DNA of 39,276 bases from Bacteroidaceae bacterium (GTDB taxonomy: Bacteria; Bacteroidota; Bacteroidia; Bacteroidales; Bacteroidaceae): NCBI GenBank assembly GCA_024400995.1, contig JAKSLU010000012.1, positions 1 to 39,276 of the forward strand, read 5' to 3'. The notes below the pieces were generated by a model. It worked only from the letters and a program-made list of their open reading frames with translations. It was not told the origin of the DNA and ran no database searches. Shown here one piece after another: positions 1-7,791 of this stretch (within the stretch, counting starts at the first letter, position 1; each line of letters opens with the position of its first letter). The position numbers and the translations under genes were made by a program.

Positions 1-14
1 TCGGGGCTTCGTTT

Positions 15-52
15 ATAAAAAGAGGGTGTGCCAGCATTTTGACACACCCTCT
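15..52 (-). terminator. Rho-independent terminator of the M60 peptidase gene
   Basis: A 10-bp inverted repeat (21-30 with 43-52) and a 12-base loop lie just beyond the stop codon at 86. Read on the minus strand the stem is followed by a run of five T, which is the orientation needed to end the minus-strand M60 transcript. A fragment at 2-9 resembles the right arm of another GC-rich hairpin cut by the window edge. Confidence 0.8.
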
Positions 53-85
53 TCGTTTATTTAGCGGTGATGAGCCGATGGCTTA

Positions 86-3000
86 TCAGCGAGCGAGGAG
101 CTTCTTGCCACCACGGATGTAGAGGCGGCCAGGAGTGAGCTGCTGGCTGGGACGACCCTGGAGGTCGTAGAGCACAGAGGACTGGGCAGCGTCCATAGAG
201 GTTGACTCGATAGAGGTAATATCAGTGGGGTTGCCATCCTTGTCCATCACGATGTCGAGGGTAGGAGTAGCAGCCACGTGGAGGCTGTAGGTGCCGTTCT
301 TGAGAGCCGTTGCCATGTCGGTGGGGATGACGAAGGTCTTGGTGTTGGCAACCTGCACGAGCTTGCCCTTGTCGTCGTAGATCTTGACACCGAGGATGCC
401 CTCGCCGCTCATAGTCACCTTGCGGCCAGAAACCTTGTAGTCCCATTCGCCACCCTTGTCGGTAGTGTAGGACTGAGTGCTGGTGGTGGTACCGATGGTA
501 TAGCGGAGACCAGAGGTGTGGTTCTCACCATCAAAGTCGCGGTAGTCACCATAGTCAACGAAGGGAACCTGCCAGTACTTTTCGAGTTCCTTGCCAGCAC
601 GGCTGGGGTTGATCTGAGCAACGAAGCACTCGGGATCAACAGTGTTGGTGCGTACGTGGTCGTCGATGAAGAAGAGGTTGGGTGCCTTGTGGGGCATGGA
701 CTTCATGTAGGCCTTGAGGTCAGCCATGTTCTTCTCGTCGGCGGCATTGCCACGCACGGGAAGCTTCATGGAGTAGTTGCCATAGTCACCGATGAAGCGG
801 TTGCCGTTCTTATAGGCAGTAGAAGTCGTAGCGGGATCTTCCTCAGAGGTAGAGATAATCTCGTCGGCATACTTCCAGAAGCCATAAGCCTCAAAGAACT
901 CCCACAGGTCGGTCTGGGATGCGGTGGCGCAAGCCTTGGCAAACTTCCAGAAGTCGTCGTTGTAGGTCTTGGGGGTACCGTTGACTGCATCCTTACCTGA
1001 GTAGGTGATGGGTGACTTGCGCATCTCGTTGTGCATACGAGTGAGGAAGCCAGGGTTGTGGCCCATTACCTCGAAGTAGAGGTAGAGCTGATAGAGCAGG
1101 TGGTTGCCAGTATGCAGAGAGGAGTCATAGAAGGGAGTAGCGTAGCGCACGTAATCGACCCATGACCAACCGCGCTTGCCGTCACGCTCGTAGTTGAAGA
1201 GCTGGATGAGGCGGTCGGTACCGTTGCCACGGGAATAGTTGTTACCCATCATGTGGGACACAATCTGAGAGAGAGAGTTGTTGGTCACCTCGGTGGTACC
1301 AGCCATCTTGATGGGGTACTGGCAACCGTGGCCAATCTCGTGGAGGATCTCCCAGATGTTGTTCTGATAGAAGTTGTCGTAGTTGAAGAGATAGCCTGAG
1401 GTCAGGCCAGGATGGTTAGAACCTGCATAGCCACCCCAGTTGGGGTTGCCCTGGTAAGAGTGACGGGGGTTCACGACGGGGTTGTAGCGACCATCCCACT
1501 GACCGGTGTGGCCGATAGCCTTTTGCAGGCCGAGGAAGGCGAAGTCCCATCCCTTCATGATATCGTCGGGATTGGTAGCATCCTTCACCTTGTCCTTGAG
1601 GACGTTGAGCACGGTGTTGTGACCCTTAACGTGGAGGAACTCGCCCTTGAACATATTGGTCTTGAGCCAATCCCAGTCGGTGTTGTCCATACCACGGCTG
1701 GCATCCCAGCAACCGTTGGCCACGCCACCCTCAATGTGAACGAGGATATTGGGGAACTCGCTGAGCTGCTTCTCGGTATTAGCATTGAAGTAGTTGAGGA
1801 AGATCTCACCAGCCACGGGGAGCTGCCATACGTTGAGACCCTGACGGAGAGTGAGCTCACCCTTGTTGCGGTACTCGGTGTCGTAGGCCAGGAGGGCGCG
1901 CAGAGTGCCACCTGTCTTGGGAGCCTCATTGACATAAATATAAACATAGTCGCCGGGCTCTACCTGAATGCCAGTGGGGCTGGTAAGCTCGCCGAAGGGA
2001 CCCACCTGAGTGATGTCCTTCCACTTGAGGTTGTCAGAGTAGCACTGTACGTCCTGAATGCGGAAGAACTTCTCATACTTGTTGTGCTTGTCGGACTTGG
2101 TCGTCCAGGTGTCGGTAAGCACGCGAACAGCCATATCCTGGAGGATGGTGGGCAGCTCGTCGGCGGTCATAGCGCTACGGAGCTGTGCCTCGGTGTAGGT
2201 GGCGTAGTCAGCACGCACCTTGGTGCAGGCGTAGTCCTCAAAGTATTTCTGGAGCTTAGCGTTGTAAGTAGCAGCATTGTTCTGCAGGTCAGCGCCCTGC
2301 TGCACCTCGGCCTTCTCGGCAGCGAGGGCTGCCTCGTCAACCGTAACGGGATAGAGAATCCACTGTGAGGCCTCGGCGTTCTGGTCCCAACCTACCACGT
2401 TGTAGCCCTGGCTGGAGGCACAGTGGAAGCCGGTGCTGGCGCCACGGAAGTTGAAGTAAGCATCGAACTCGCCACCACCAGTACCGATGGTGAAGGTGTT
2501 GCTGGAGTTGGCAGCCTGCGTCTTGTACAGAGCGGAGGTGCCGGCGCTGTTCTTGATGTAGTTCTCAGAAAGGGCGTTCTGGAAGGTGCAGGTCGTACCA
2601 TTCTCGTTGACAGCAATCTTCCATACCTGAGAGTAGCGGCTGTTGCGGTTGATGGTAATCACGTCCTTGCTGCTGGCATCTTCGGCCAGGGCACGTGAGG
2701 GATAGGCAGCGGGGATGACACGATAGTAGCCGTTGACCAGCTTTGTAGCGATGCCCTGCATCTGGGCCATGTGCTCACGCAGCTTCTCTACGGTAGCCTC
2801 GGTATCGGCCTCATCCACGGGCTCGATGGTCCAGTCGGAGTACATGACACCATCGCTGGCGTTGTTGGCATTCCACTTGACGACGTTGCCCTTGGCGTTC
2901 TCATGCAGGCAGTTGGTGCCGCTGAAGTCGCTCTTCCAGCTGATGGTGAAGTAGTCGGCCTTGTAGGCTGAGGTCTTGATGTAGTAGCTGATGGCCTCCT

Positions 3001-3784
3001 CCACGGTCACGAGGGCAGCATCGGCACCACCATTGTCGGGCAGATAGCGGCCTGTATTGGCGTTGCGGATGGTGTAGGCGGAGTTAGACTTGCTGATAAT
3101 CCATATCTGAGAGAGGTCGTTCACCTTCTTGCTGGCAGCAGTGCCCACAGCATGGGTAGAGGCGTTCTCAGAGGCATAGTGGTTGTAGCGGCTCTTGAGA
3201 CGGAACACACCACCATTCTTGAGGATAGACATACGGTTGGCATCGGTGATGGCCTTGGTGATGGCAGACTCATGCGAAGCCACGCTGGTCTGTGCGGCTG
3301 CGAGATCGTCACCAGTTACTGCAGTGAAGGTCCACTGGGAGTTGGCCTCAGTGTCGTTCCACACCACAATCTTGTTGCCACTGTCCTCATGCCAGCAGCT
3401 ATAACCGCTAAAGTCGGCTGCACAGCTGATGACATACTTGCTGTTGCTCTTCTTGATGAAGAAGGGGCTGCAGGTGGTCGTGCTGGTGCTGTGCTCCTTC
3501 TGAGTAGCAGGCTGAGCCTGCACCATGCTGCCACTTGCGGCATTGATGATGGCATAGGTGTCATCGTCAATCAGACGGACCTGCCAGATTTCGTTCAGGT
3601 TGCCCTGAGTTACCGTGGTTTTGGTACCGACAGCTAGTTTGCTGTTGGTCTCCACCACATACTTGCCCGAGCGGGGCGCCTTGATACGGTAGTAGCCAGA
3701 ATGGTCGGCTGCTATCGCCACTACGCTACAGAGAAGAGCGCAGATTACGACAAGGAAACGTGTGTGTGTGTGTGTGTGTTTCAT
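86..3784 (-). CDS. Secreted M60-family (mucin-type) zinc metallopeptidase with beta-trefoil-like repeats
   Basis: Predicted secreted zinc peptidase of the M60/enhancin-like group; characterised members cut mucin-type glycoproteins. Residues 1-26 form a signal peptide ending AIAA. Three related blocks follow (about 28-155, 190-325 and 350-480), each opening with GYYR or GVFR and ending in a WT/WI strand, like ricin-type beta-trefoil or sugar-binding repeats. The peptidase region spans about 510-1050 and carries HEIGH at 815-819 with a third ligand candidate E832, fitting the gluzincin pattern HEXXHX(8-28)E. The C terminus ends in a YDLQGR...GGKKLL tail resembling short Bacteroidetes secretion tails and similar to that of the GH27-GH95 protein in this window. 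The start is the ATG at 3784. An AC repeat lies immediately inside the reading frame, so its length sets whether the protein is made. Substrate is inferred from family, not shown. Confidence 0.88.
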   Translation of the reverse strand: MKHTHTHTRFLVVICALLCSVVAIAADHSGYYRIKAPRSGKYVVETNSKLAVGTKTTVTQGNLNEIWQVRLIDDDTYAIINAASGSMVQAQPATQKEHSTSTTTCSPFFIKKSNSKYVISCAADFSGYSCWHEDSGNKIVVWNDTEANSQWTFTAVTGDDLAAAQTSVASHESAITKAITDANRMSILKNGGVFRLKSRYNHYASENASTHAVGTAASKKVNDLSQIWIISKSNSAYTIRNANTGRYLPDNGGADAALVTVEEAISYYIKTSAYKADYFTISWKSDFSGTNCLHENAKGNVVKWNANNASDGVMYSDWTIEPVDEADTEATVEKLREHMAQMQGIATKLVNGYYRVIPAAYPSRALAEDASSKDVITINRNSRYSQVWKIAVNENGTTCTFQNALSENYIKNSAGTSALYKTQAANSSNTFTIGTGGGEFDAYFNFRGASTGFHCASSQGYNVVGWDQNAEASQWILYPVTVDEAALAAEKAEVQQGADLQNNAATYNAKLQKYFEDYACTKVRADYATYTEAQLRSAMTADELPTILQDMAVRVLTDTWTTKSDKHNKYEKFFRIQDVQCYSDNLKWKDITQVGPFGELTSPTGIQVEPGDYVYIYVNEAPKTGGTLRALLAYDTEYRNKGELTLRQGLNVWQLPVAGEIFLNYFNANTEKQLSEFPNILVHIEGGVANGCWDASRGMDNTDWDWLKTNMFKGEFLHVKGHNTVLNVLKDKVKDATNPDDIMKGWDFAFLGLQKAIGHTGQWDGRYNPVVNPRHSYQGNPNWGGYAGSNHPGLTSGYLFNYDNFYQNNIWEILHEIGHGCQYPIKMAGTTEVTNNSLSQIVSHMMGNNYSRGNGTDRLIQLFNYERDGKRGWSWVDYVRYATPFYDSSLHTGNHLLYQLYLYFEVMGHNPGFLTRMHNEMRKSPITYSGKDAVNGTPKTYNDDFWKFAKACATASQTDLWEFFEAYGFWKYADEIISTSEEDPATTSTAYKNGNRFIGDYGNYSMKLPVRGNAADEKNMADLKAYMKSMPHKAPNLFFIDDHVRTNTVDPECFVAQINPSRAGKELEKYWQVPFVDYGDYRDFDGENHTSGLRYTIGTTTSTQSYTTDKGGEWDYKVSGRKVTMSGEGILGVKIYDDKGKLVQVANTKTFVIPTDMATALKNGTYSLHVAATPTLDIVMDKDGNPTDITSIESTSMDAAQSSVLYDLQGRPSQQLTPGRLYIRGGKKLLAR
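3760..3779 (-). repeat. (AC)10 dinucleotide tract inside the start of the M60 gene
   Basis: Ten uninterrupted GT units on the plus strand, read as (AC)10 in the gene, lie directly after ATG-AA. They encode the alternating His-Thr stretch at residues 3-8. Gain or loss of one unit shifts the frame at codon 3 or later, before the signal peptide. This is the arrangement seen in contingency loci, although switching is not shown here. Confidence 0.85.
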
Positions 3785-3835
3785 TGTGTTGGTTAGATTG
3801 TTAATAAAGTTAATTGGTTAATAAGGTAATAGTTG

Positions 3836-4126
3836 TTACAAAAATAGTTCTGCAAGACTGAATGCCCCTAGAGCTACACCGAAGATGGCGTAGCAGTAGG
3901 CGCGGATATTATAACCTCGGCGGTACTCATTGAGGCTCACGAAGAACATGGCCACGGGTACCACCCACAGGAGTTGTGCCGCCAGATAGAGGAGCGGTCG
4001 CACCAGGGCCACCTGACTCGTACCGAACGGCTGCACGGCGCCGAAGAGGTAGAAGGACATTCCCCACAACACAGGCGCGAGGCACAGGAAGGCGAGAATG
4101 AGGAGCGGGAGGGGGAATTCTTTCAT
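3836..4126 (-). CDS. Small membrane protein of unknown function
   Basis: A 96-residue protein that I do not recognise. It has three hydrophobic segments (about 7-28, 42-65 and 75-95) and a short basic loop with NEYRRGYN near residues 66-73, so it is probably an inner-membrane protein with three transmembrane helices. The start codon lies only 6 bases after the stop of the carboxyltransferase gene on the same strand, which implies cotranscription. A membrane partner for the carboxyltransferase is conceivable because sodium-pump decarboxylases need membrane subunits, but I see no similarity to the known beta or gamma subunits. Confidence 0.6.
   Translation of the reverse strand: MKEFPLPLLILAFLCLAPVLWGMSFYLFGAVQPFGTSQVALVRPLLYLAAQLLWVVPVAMFFVSLNEYRRGYNIRAYCYAIFGVALGAFSLAELFL
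3839..3846 (-). promoter_or_regulatory. Possible Bacteroidetes -7 element for the M60 gene
   Basis: TATTTTTG on the minus strand matches the Bacteroidetes -7 consensus TAnnTTTG. It would give a leader of roughly 45-50 nt that is rich in TTATTAAC words. It overlaps the 3' end of the upstream small membrane gene. No clear TTG/TTTG sits at the usual -33 distance, so the call is tentative. Confidence 0.4.
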
Positions 4127-4132
4127 TTCTCC

Positions 4133-5902
4133 TTACCTCTCAATATAAGCCAAGACATCGCCCTTCTGGACGTGAGCACCCTGCTTGGCACCTATCTCGA
4201 CGAGCTTGCCTCCGAGGGCGGCGGGAATCTCGTGGATCTGACCATAGGGGTTCTCAATGTAGCAGAAGAAGTCGCCTTCCTTGTACTCCTTGCCGATAAA
4301 GGGCTCGATGGCCTTCACGTTCTCGGCATCGCCGCCGATTTCCCAGAGCACGGTACCAGCCTCGGGAGCCACCACGGCATCGGCCTTGGCGTGCTTGAGG
4401 GCGGCAGCCTCTTCGGGAGTCATGCCCGCAGCACCAGCCTTGTCCTTGGCGGCCTGCAGGTCAGCGAGGAAGCGCCTCTTGGCGGCACCGCTCTTGTAGT
4501 CGCGATACTGCGTGGGGTGCATGGCGAGCTCAAAGAGTTCCTCGTCGTCCTCACCACGCTCCCAGCCGTTCTCCTCCATCTCCTTGATGTAGGTCTCGAG
4601 GTCGTCGGGATAGTAGCTCTGGGGATCGGCCTCGGTAAACTCGTAGCCCTTCTCCTTGGCGAGCTCCTTGATTTCGGGAGCCACCTCGCCGGGGAGCTTA
4701 CCGCTCTTGCCGAGAATCATACCCCAGATGGAGTCGTCCATCATGCTGTAGCGGGGCTTGCCCATAGACTCGGTGAGGAGGTTCATGAGGGCGATGTTCT
4801 TGACGTACTGGCTGAAAGGGGTCACGAGGGGAGGATAACCCACGCGGGGCCATACGTAGGCCACCTCGTCAAAGAGCTTGACGAGCAGGGCGTCCTCGGA
4901 GAGGGGCTCCTCGCCCTTCTTCTCGCGATTGCTGTTGATGGCAGCCATCACACCGGTGAGGTCGGCCATCATTGAGCCCATCATGCCGCCGGGCAGACCG
5001 CATCCGAGGAGCAGGGAGCTCATGAGCTTGTTGCCTGAGTTCATGAAGTAGCCGAGGAAGTCGTCGATGAACTCCTGTGTCAGTTTGCGCGCCTCCATGT
5101 AGGCGTCCATATTGATCTCAGGCACATCGAAGCCAGCGTTCTTCAGCATAGACTGTACGCTGATGACGTCCGGATGTACCTTGCCCCAAGAGAGGGGTTC
5201 AATAGCGGTATCGATGACGTCGGCACCATTGCGGCAAACCTCCAGGATAGAAGCCATAGAGAGACCGGGACCACTATGACCATGGTACTGGATGATGACC
5301 TCGGGGTGCTTTTCCTTGATCATGCGGGTGAGCTTGCCGAGCATGGCGGGCTGACCCACACCTGCCATATCCTTGAGGCAGATTTCGGGAGCGCCAGCCT
5401 CGATGAGCTGGTCGGCAATACCAGCGTAGTACTCAGCCGTGTGGATGGGCGAGGTTGTGATACAAAGAGTGGCCTGGGGAGTCATGCCAGCCTCCAGCGC
5501 ATACTTGATGGAGGGGATGATATTGCGTACGTCGTTCAGACCGCAGAAGATACGGGTGATGTCGGTGCCCTGAGCGTGCTTGACCTTGTACATCAGGCGA
5601 CGTACATCGGCAGGCACGGGGAACATGCGCAGGGCGTTCAGACCACGATCGAGCATGTGGGTCTTGATGCCCACCTCGTTGAAGGCCTTGGTGAAGGCGC
5701 GCACGGCCTTGTTGGGGTTCTCACCATAGAGCAGGTTGACCTGCTCAAAGGCGCCACCATTGGTCTCTACACGGCTGAAGCATCCCATCTTGATGATGAC
5801 GGGGGCAATACGCTCCAACTGATCCTTGCGGGGCTGGAACTTGCCCGAGGACTGGAACATATCACGATACACTAGGGAGAATTGAATCTTACGTTTTTCC
5901 AT
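4133..5902 (-). CDS. Carboxyltransferase protein of the oxaloacetate decarboxylase alpha/pyruvate carboxylase B type
   Basis: The N-terminal TIM-barrel carboxyltransferase domain (about 5-300) has the metal-site pattern expected for this group: YRD with D14, the lysine usually carbamylated in LKDMAG (K177), and the HGH histidines H207 and H209. A conserved middle domain follows (about 300-470), then a charged Ala-rich linker and a biotinyl/lipoyl-like domain at about 508-589. In that last domain the usual AMKM biotinylation motif is absent; the aligned stretch reads ENPYGQ with Y553 in place of lysine. From memory this replacement is shared by Bacteroidales homologues. The protein would move or release carboxyl groups between pyruvate/oxaloacetate and a biotin carrier, but the carrier may have to be another protein. 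Function is assigned by family; direction of reaction and partner are unknown. A small membrane gene follows 6 bases downstream. Confidence 0.82.
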   Translation of the reverse strand: MEKRKIQFSLVYRDMFQSSGKFQPRKDQLERIAPVIIKMGCFSRVETNGGAFEQVNLLYGENPNKAVRAFTKAFNEVGIKTHMLDRGLNALRMFPVPADVRRLMYKVKHAQGTDITRIFCGLNDVRNIIPSIKYALEAGMTPQATLCITTSPIHTAEYYAGIADQLIEAGAPEICLKDMAGVGQPAMLGKLTRMIKEKHPEVIIQYHGHSGPGLSMASILEVCRNGADVIDTAIEPLSWGKVHPDVISVQSMLKNAGFDVPEINMDAYMEARKLTQEFIDDFLGYFMNSGNKLMSSLLLGCGLPGGMMGSMMADLTGVMAAINSNREKKGEEPLSEDALLVKLFDEVAYVWPRVGYPPLVTPFSQYVKNIALMNLLTESMGKPRYSMMDDSIWGMILGKSGKLPGEVAPEIKELAKEKGYEFTEADPQSYYPDDLETYIKEMEENGWERGEDDEELFELAMHPTQYRDYKSGAAKRRFLADLQAAKDKAGAAGMTPEEAAALKHAKADAVVAPEAGTVLWEIGGDAENVKAIEPFIGKEYKEGDFFCYIENPYGQIHEIPAALGGKLVEIGAKQGAHVQKGDVLAYIER

Positions 5903-5964
5903 ATTCTAATTGTAATTATATATCTATAATGTGTATGGTCGTTCTTAACTGAACCTCGCGTGCA

Positions 5965-6774
5965 CTATATACGTTCCACAAAGGTCTTGATGAGGCGAGC
6001 CAGGGGCTCCTTGACGCTGTTGGCGGCCTCCTGCACCTCCTCGTGGCTCACCTCCACGGCGATGCCCTCGCCACCCAGATCAGTGATGATGCTCACACCA
6101 AAGCAGCGTATGCCGCAATGGCGCGCTACGATGACCTCGGGCACGGTGCTCATACCCACTGCATCTGCGCCCAGACGATGGTAGGCGATGTACTCGGATG
6201 GTGTCTCAAAGGTAGGCCCCGACACGCCGATATAGACACCCTCCTGTACCGGAGTACCCTGCTCGGCGGCAATATCCTTGGCCAGCTTCAGGAGCGTGTG
6301 GTCATAGGCCTCGTGCATATCGGGAAACCGAGGTCCTGTGGGGATATTCTGCCCACGCAGAGGATGCTCGGGGAAGAAGTTGATGTGGTCGCGTATGAGC
6401 ATGATGTCGCCCACATGGAACTGAGGGTTCATACCACCGGCGGCATTGCTCACGATGAGGGTCTTGACACCGAGTTCGTACATAACGCGCTCAGGAAAGG
6501 TCACCTCCTTCATGGAGTAGCCCTCGTAGTAGTGAAAGCGACCCTCCATGGCCATCACGGCTTTGCCACCGAGGTGGCCAAAGAGCAGACGACCATGGTG
6601 GCCCTCTACGGTACTGATGGGGAAATGGGGAATATCCTTGTAGTCAAAGGTATCGACAACGCTGATTTCCCGGGCCAGGTCGCCGAGGCCGCTACCTAGT
6701 ACGATGGCTAGTTCGGGACGTATCTGGGTGCGGGTGCTGAGCCATTGGGCGGTTTCTTTGATTGCGGTTAACAC
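5965..6774 (-). CDS. punA: Purine nucleoside phosphorylase (trimeric, inosine/guanosine type)
   Basis: Cleaves purine ribonucleosides with phosphate to give the free base and ribose 1-phosphate, in cytoplasmic purine salvage. The 269-residue length is normal for the trimeric family. Recognisable motifs are the phosphate-binding LGSGLGDLA near residue 25-33, HHGRL near 59-63, EGRFHYYEGY near 76-85 and the SNAAGGMNP loop near 109-117. The start ATG at 6774 is followed directly by the conserved N-terminal helix. It sits downstream of sppA and lpxK on the same strand. A two-copy GAAAGTT heptamer lies in the 42-base gap to lpxK. Confidence 0.93.
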   Translation of the reverse strand: MLTAIKETAQWLSTRTQIRPELAIVLGSGLGDLAREISVVDTFDYKDIPHFPISTVEGHHGRLLFGHLGGKAVMAMEGRFHYYEGYSMKEVTFPERVMYELGVKTLIVSNAAGGMNPQFHVGDIMLIRDHINFFPEHPLRGQNIPTGPRFPDMHEAYDHTLLKLAKDIAAEQGTPVQEGVYIGVSGPTFETPSEYIAYHRLGADAVGMSTVPEVIVARHCGIRCFGVSIITDLGGEGIAVEVSHEEVQEAANSVKEPLARLIKTFVERI

Positions 6775-6796
6775 TTTATGTTTGAGGTTTAAGGGT

Positions 6797-6810
6797 GAAA
6801 GTTGAAAGTT
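6797..6810. repeat. Short heptamer repeat (GAAAGTT x2)
   Basis: Two tandem 7-base units in the gap between lpxK and the purine nucleoside phosphorylase gene. It is the shortest of four period-7 repeats in the window and alone would not be notable. Confidence 0.5.
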
Positions 6811-6816
6811 AAGGAG

Positions 6817-7791
6817 TTACGGGAGGTTGGCGAGGAGGGCATCGGTCTGGTCAAAGAGGAGGCGGGTCTCTATGGGGATGGGCACCACGGGTACGTCGGG
6901 GAGACGGGCGGCATCCTTCTCTGTGGTGAGTAGGAGGGTGGTGCTGGCCAGGTGCTTGATGTTCTCACGTTCGCTTTCGCTAAAGCGGTGGTGGTCACCA
7001 TAGCAGAGGTGCTGCTGGATGTGTACACCCTGGGATGCAAGGTGGTCGAGGAGTGGCTGCGGATTAGCGATGCCTGTGAGGAGGTTGACCTCCATCTGCG
7101 GGCCACCTGCGGGAGCGATGAGCTCTGGAGGCAGAGGACCGTAGCCTATCGTTGCAAAGAACAACTGTTGCGCGGGGCAGAGAGCCAGCTCCGTGCGGAT
7201 GGCATCAGCCTCCTGGGGAGTAAGGGTGGCGGGACACTTGGTCACAACCACGATGTCGGCACGCTGGGCGCCTCGCCTGGGCTCGCGGAGACGCCCCCAG
7301 GGGAGAACGCGGTCGCGGGTGTAGAGACGGTGGTAGTCCGTCAGGAGTATGTTGAAGTCTCGCTGCACGTAGCGATGCTGATAGGCATCATCGAGCAGGA
7401 GTACATCGCTGTCGGGAGCCTCTTGGGCCAGAAGCGGGAGTGCCTTGCGGCGGTCCTCACTCACAATAACGGGCACTCGGGGGGCATCTGCCGTAGTGGC
7501 TGTACCAAACTTGCGGTAGATCTGCAGGGGCTCATCGCCAATGTCGTCTGCCGTACTGCTGGCGTTGGCCACGAGGGGGCCTCGGGTGCGGCGTCCATAG
7601 CCACGGCTCACGACAGCGGGGTGCATGCCTCGGGCGATGAGTTGGCGGAGGAGGAACTCCACCATGGGTGTCTTGCCCGTTCCGCCCACGGCGAGATTGC
7701 CAACGCTGATGACGGGTACATCTGCCTTGCGCTGCTCCAACCATCCATGGTCAAAGCACCAGTTGCGCAGGGTCATCAGTAGTCCGTACAT
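6817..7791 (-). CDS. lpxK: Tetraacyldisaccharide 4'-kinase
   Basis: Phosphorylates the 4' position of the tetraacyl disaccharide precursor of lipid A at the inner membrane. The P-loop GGTGKTP is at residues 37-43, preceded by the family signature VISVGNL. The N terminus is shorter than in many homologues, because the first hydrophobic stretch usually before WLYG is missing; the ATG at 7791 is the best supported start because it overlaps the sppA stop codon by one base (TAATG), suggesting translational coupling. The C-terminal half contains the expected LLTTEKDAARLP motif. Its place beside sppA and punA is a familiar Bacteroidetes arrangement, from memory. Confidence 0.93.
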   Translation of the reverse strand: MYGLLMTLRNWCFDHGWLEQRKADVPVISVGNLAVGGTGKTPMVEFLLRQLIARGMHPAVVSRGYGRRTRGPLVANASSTADDIGDEPLQIYRKFGTATTADAPRVPVIVSEDRRKALPLLAQEAPDSDVLLLDDAYQHRYVQRDFNILLTDYHRLYTRDRVLPWGRLREPRRGAQRADIVVVTKCPATLTPQEADAIRTELALCPAQQLFFATIGYGPLPPELIAPAGGPQMEVNLLTGIANPQPLLDHLASQGVHIQQHLCYGDHHRFSESERENIKHLASTTLLLTTEKDAARLPDVPVVPIPIETRLLFDQTDALLANLP

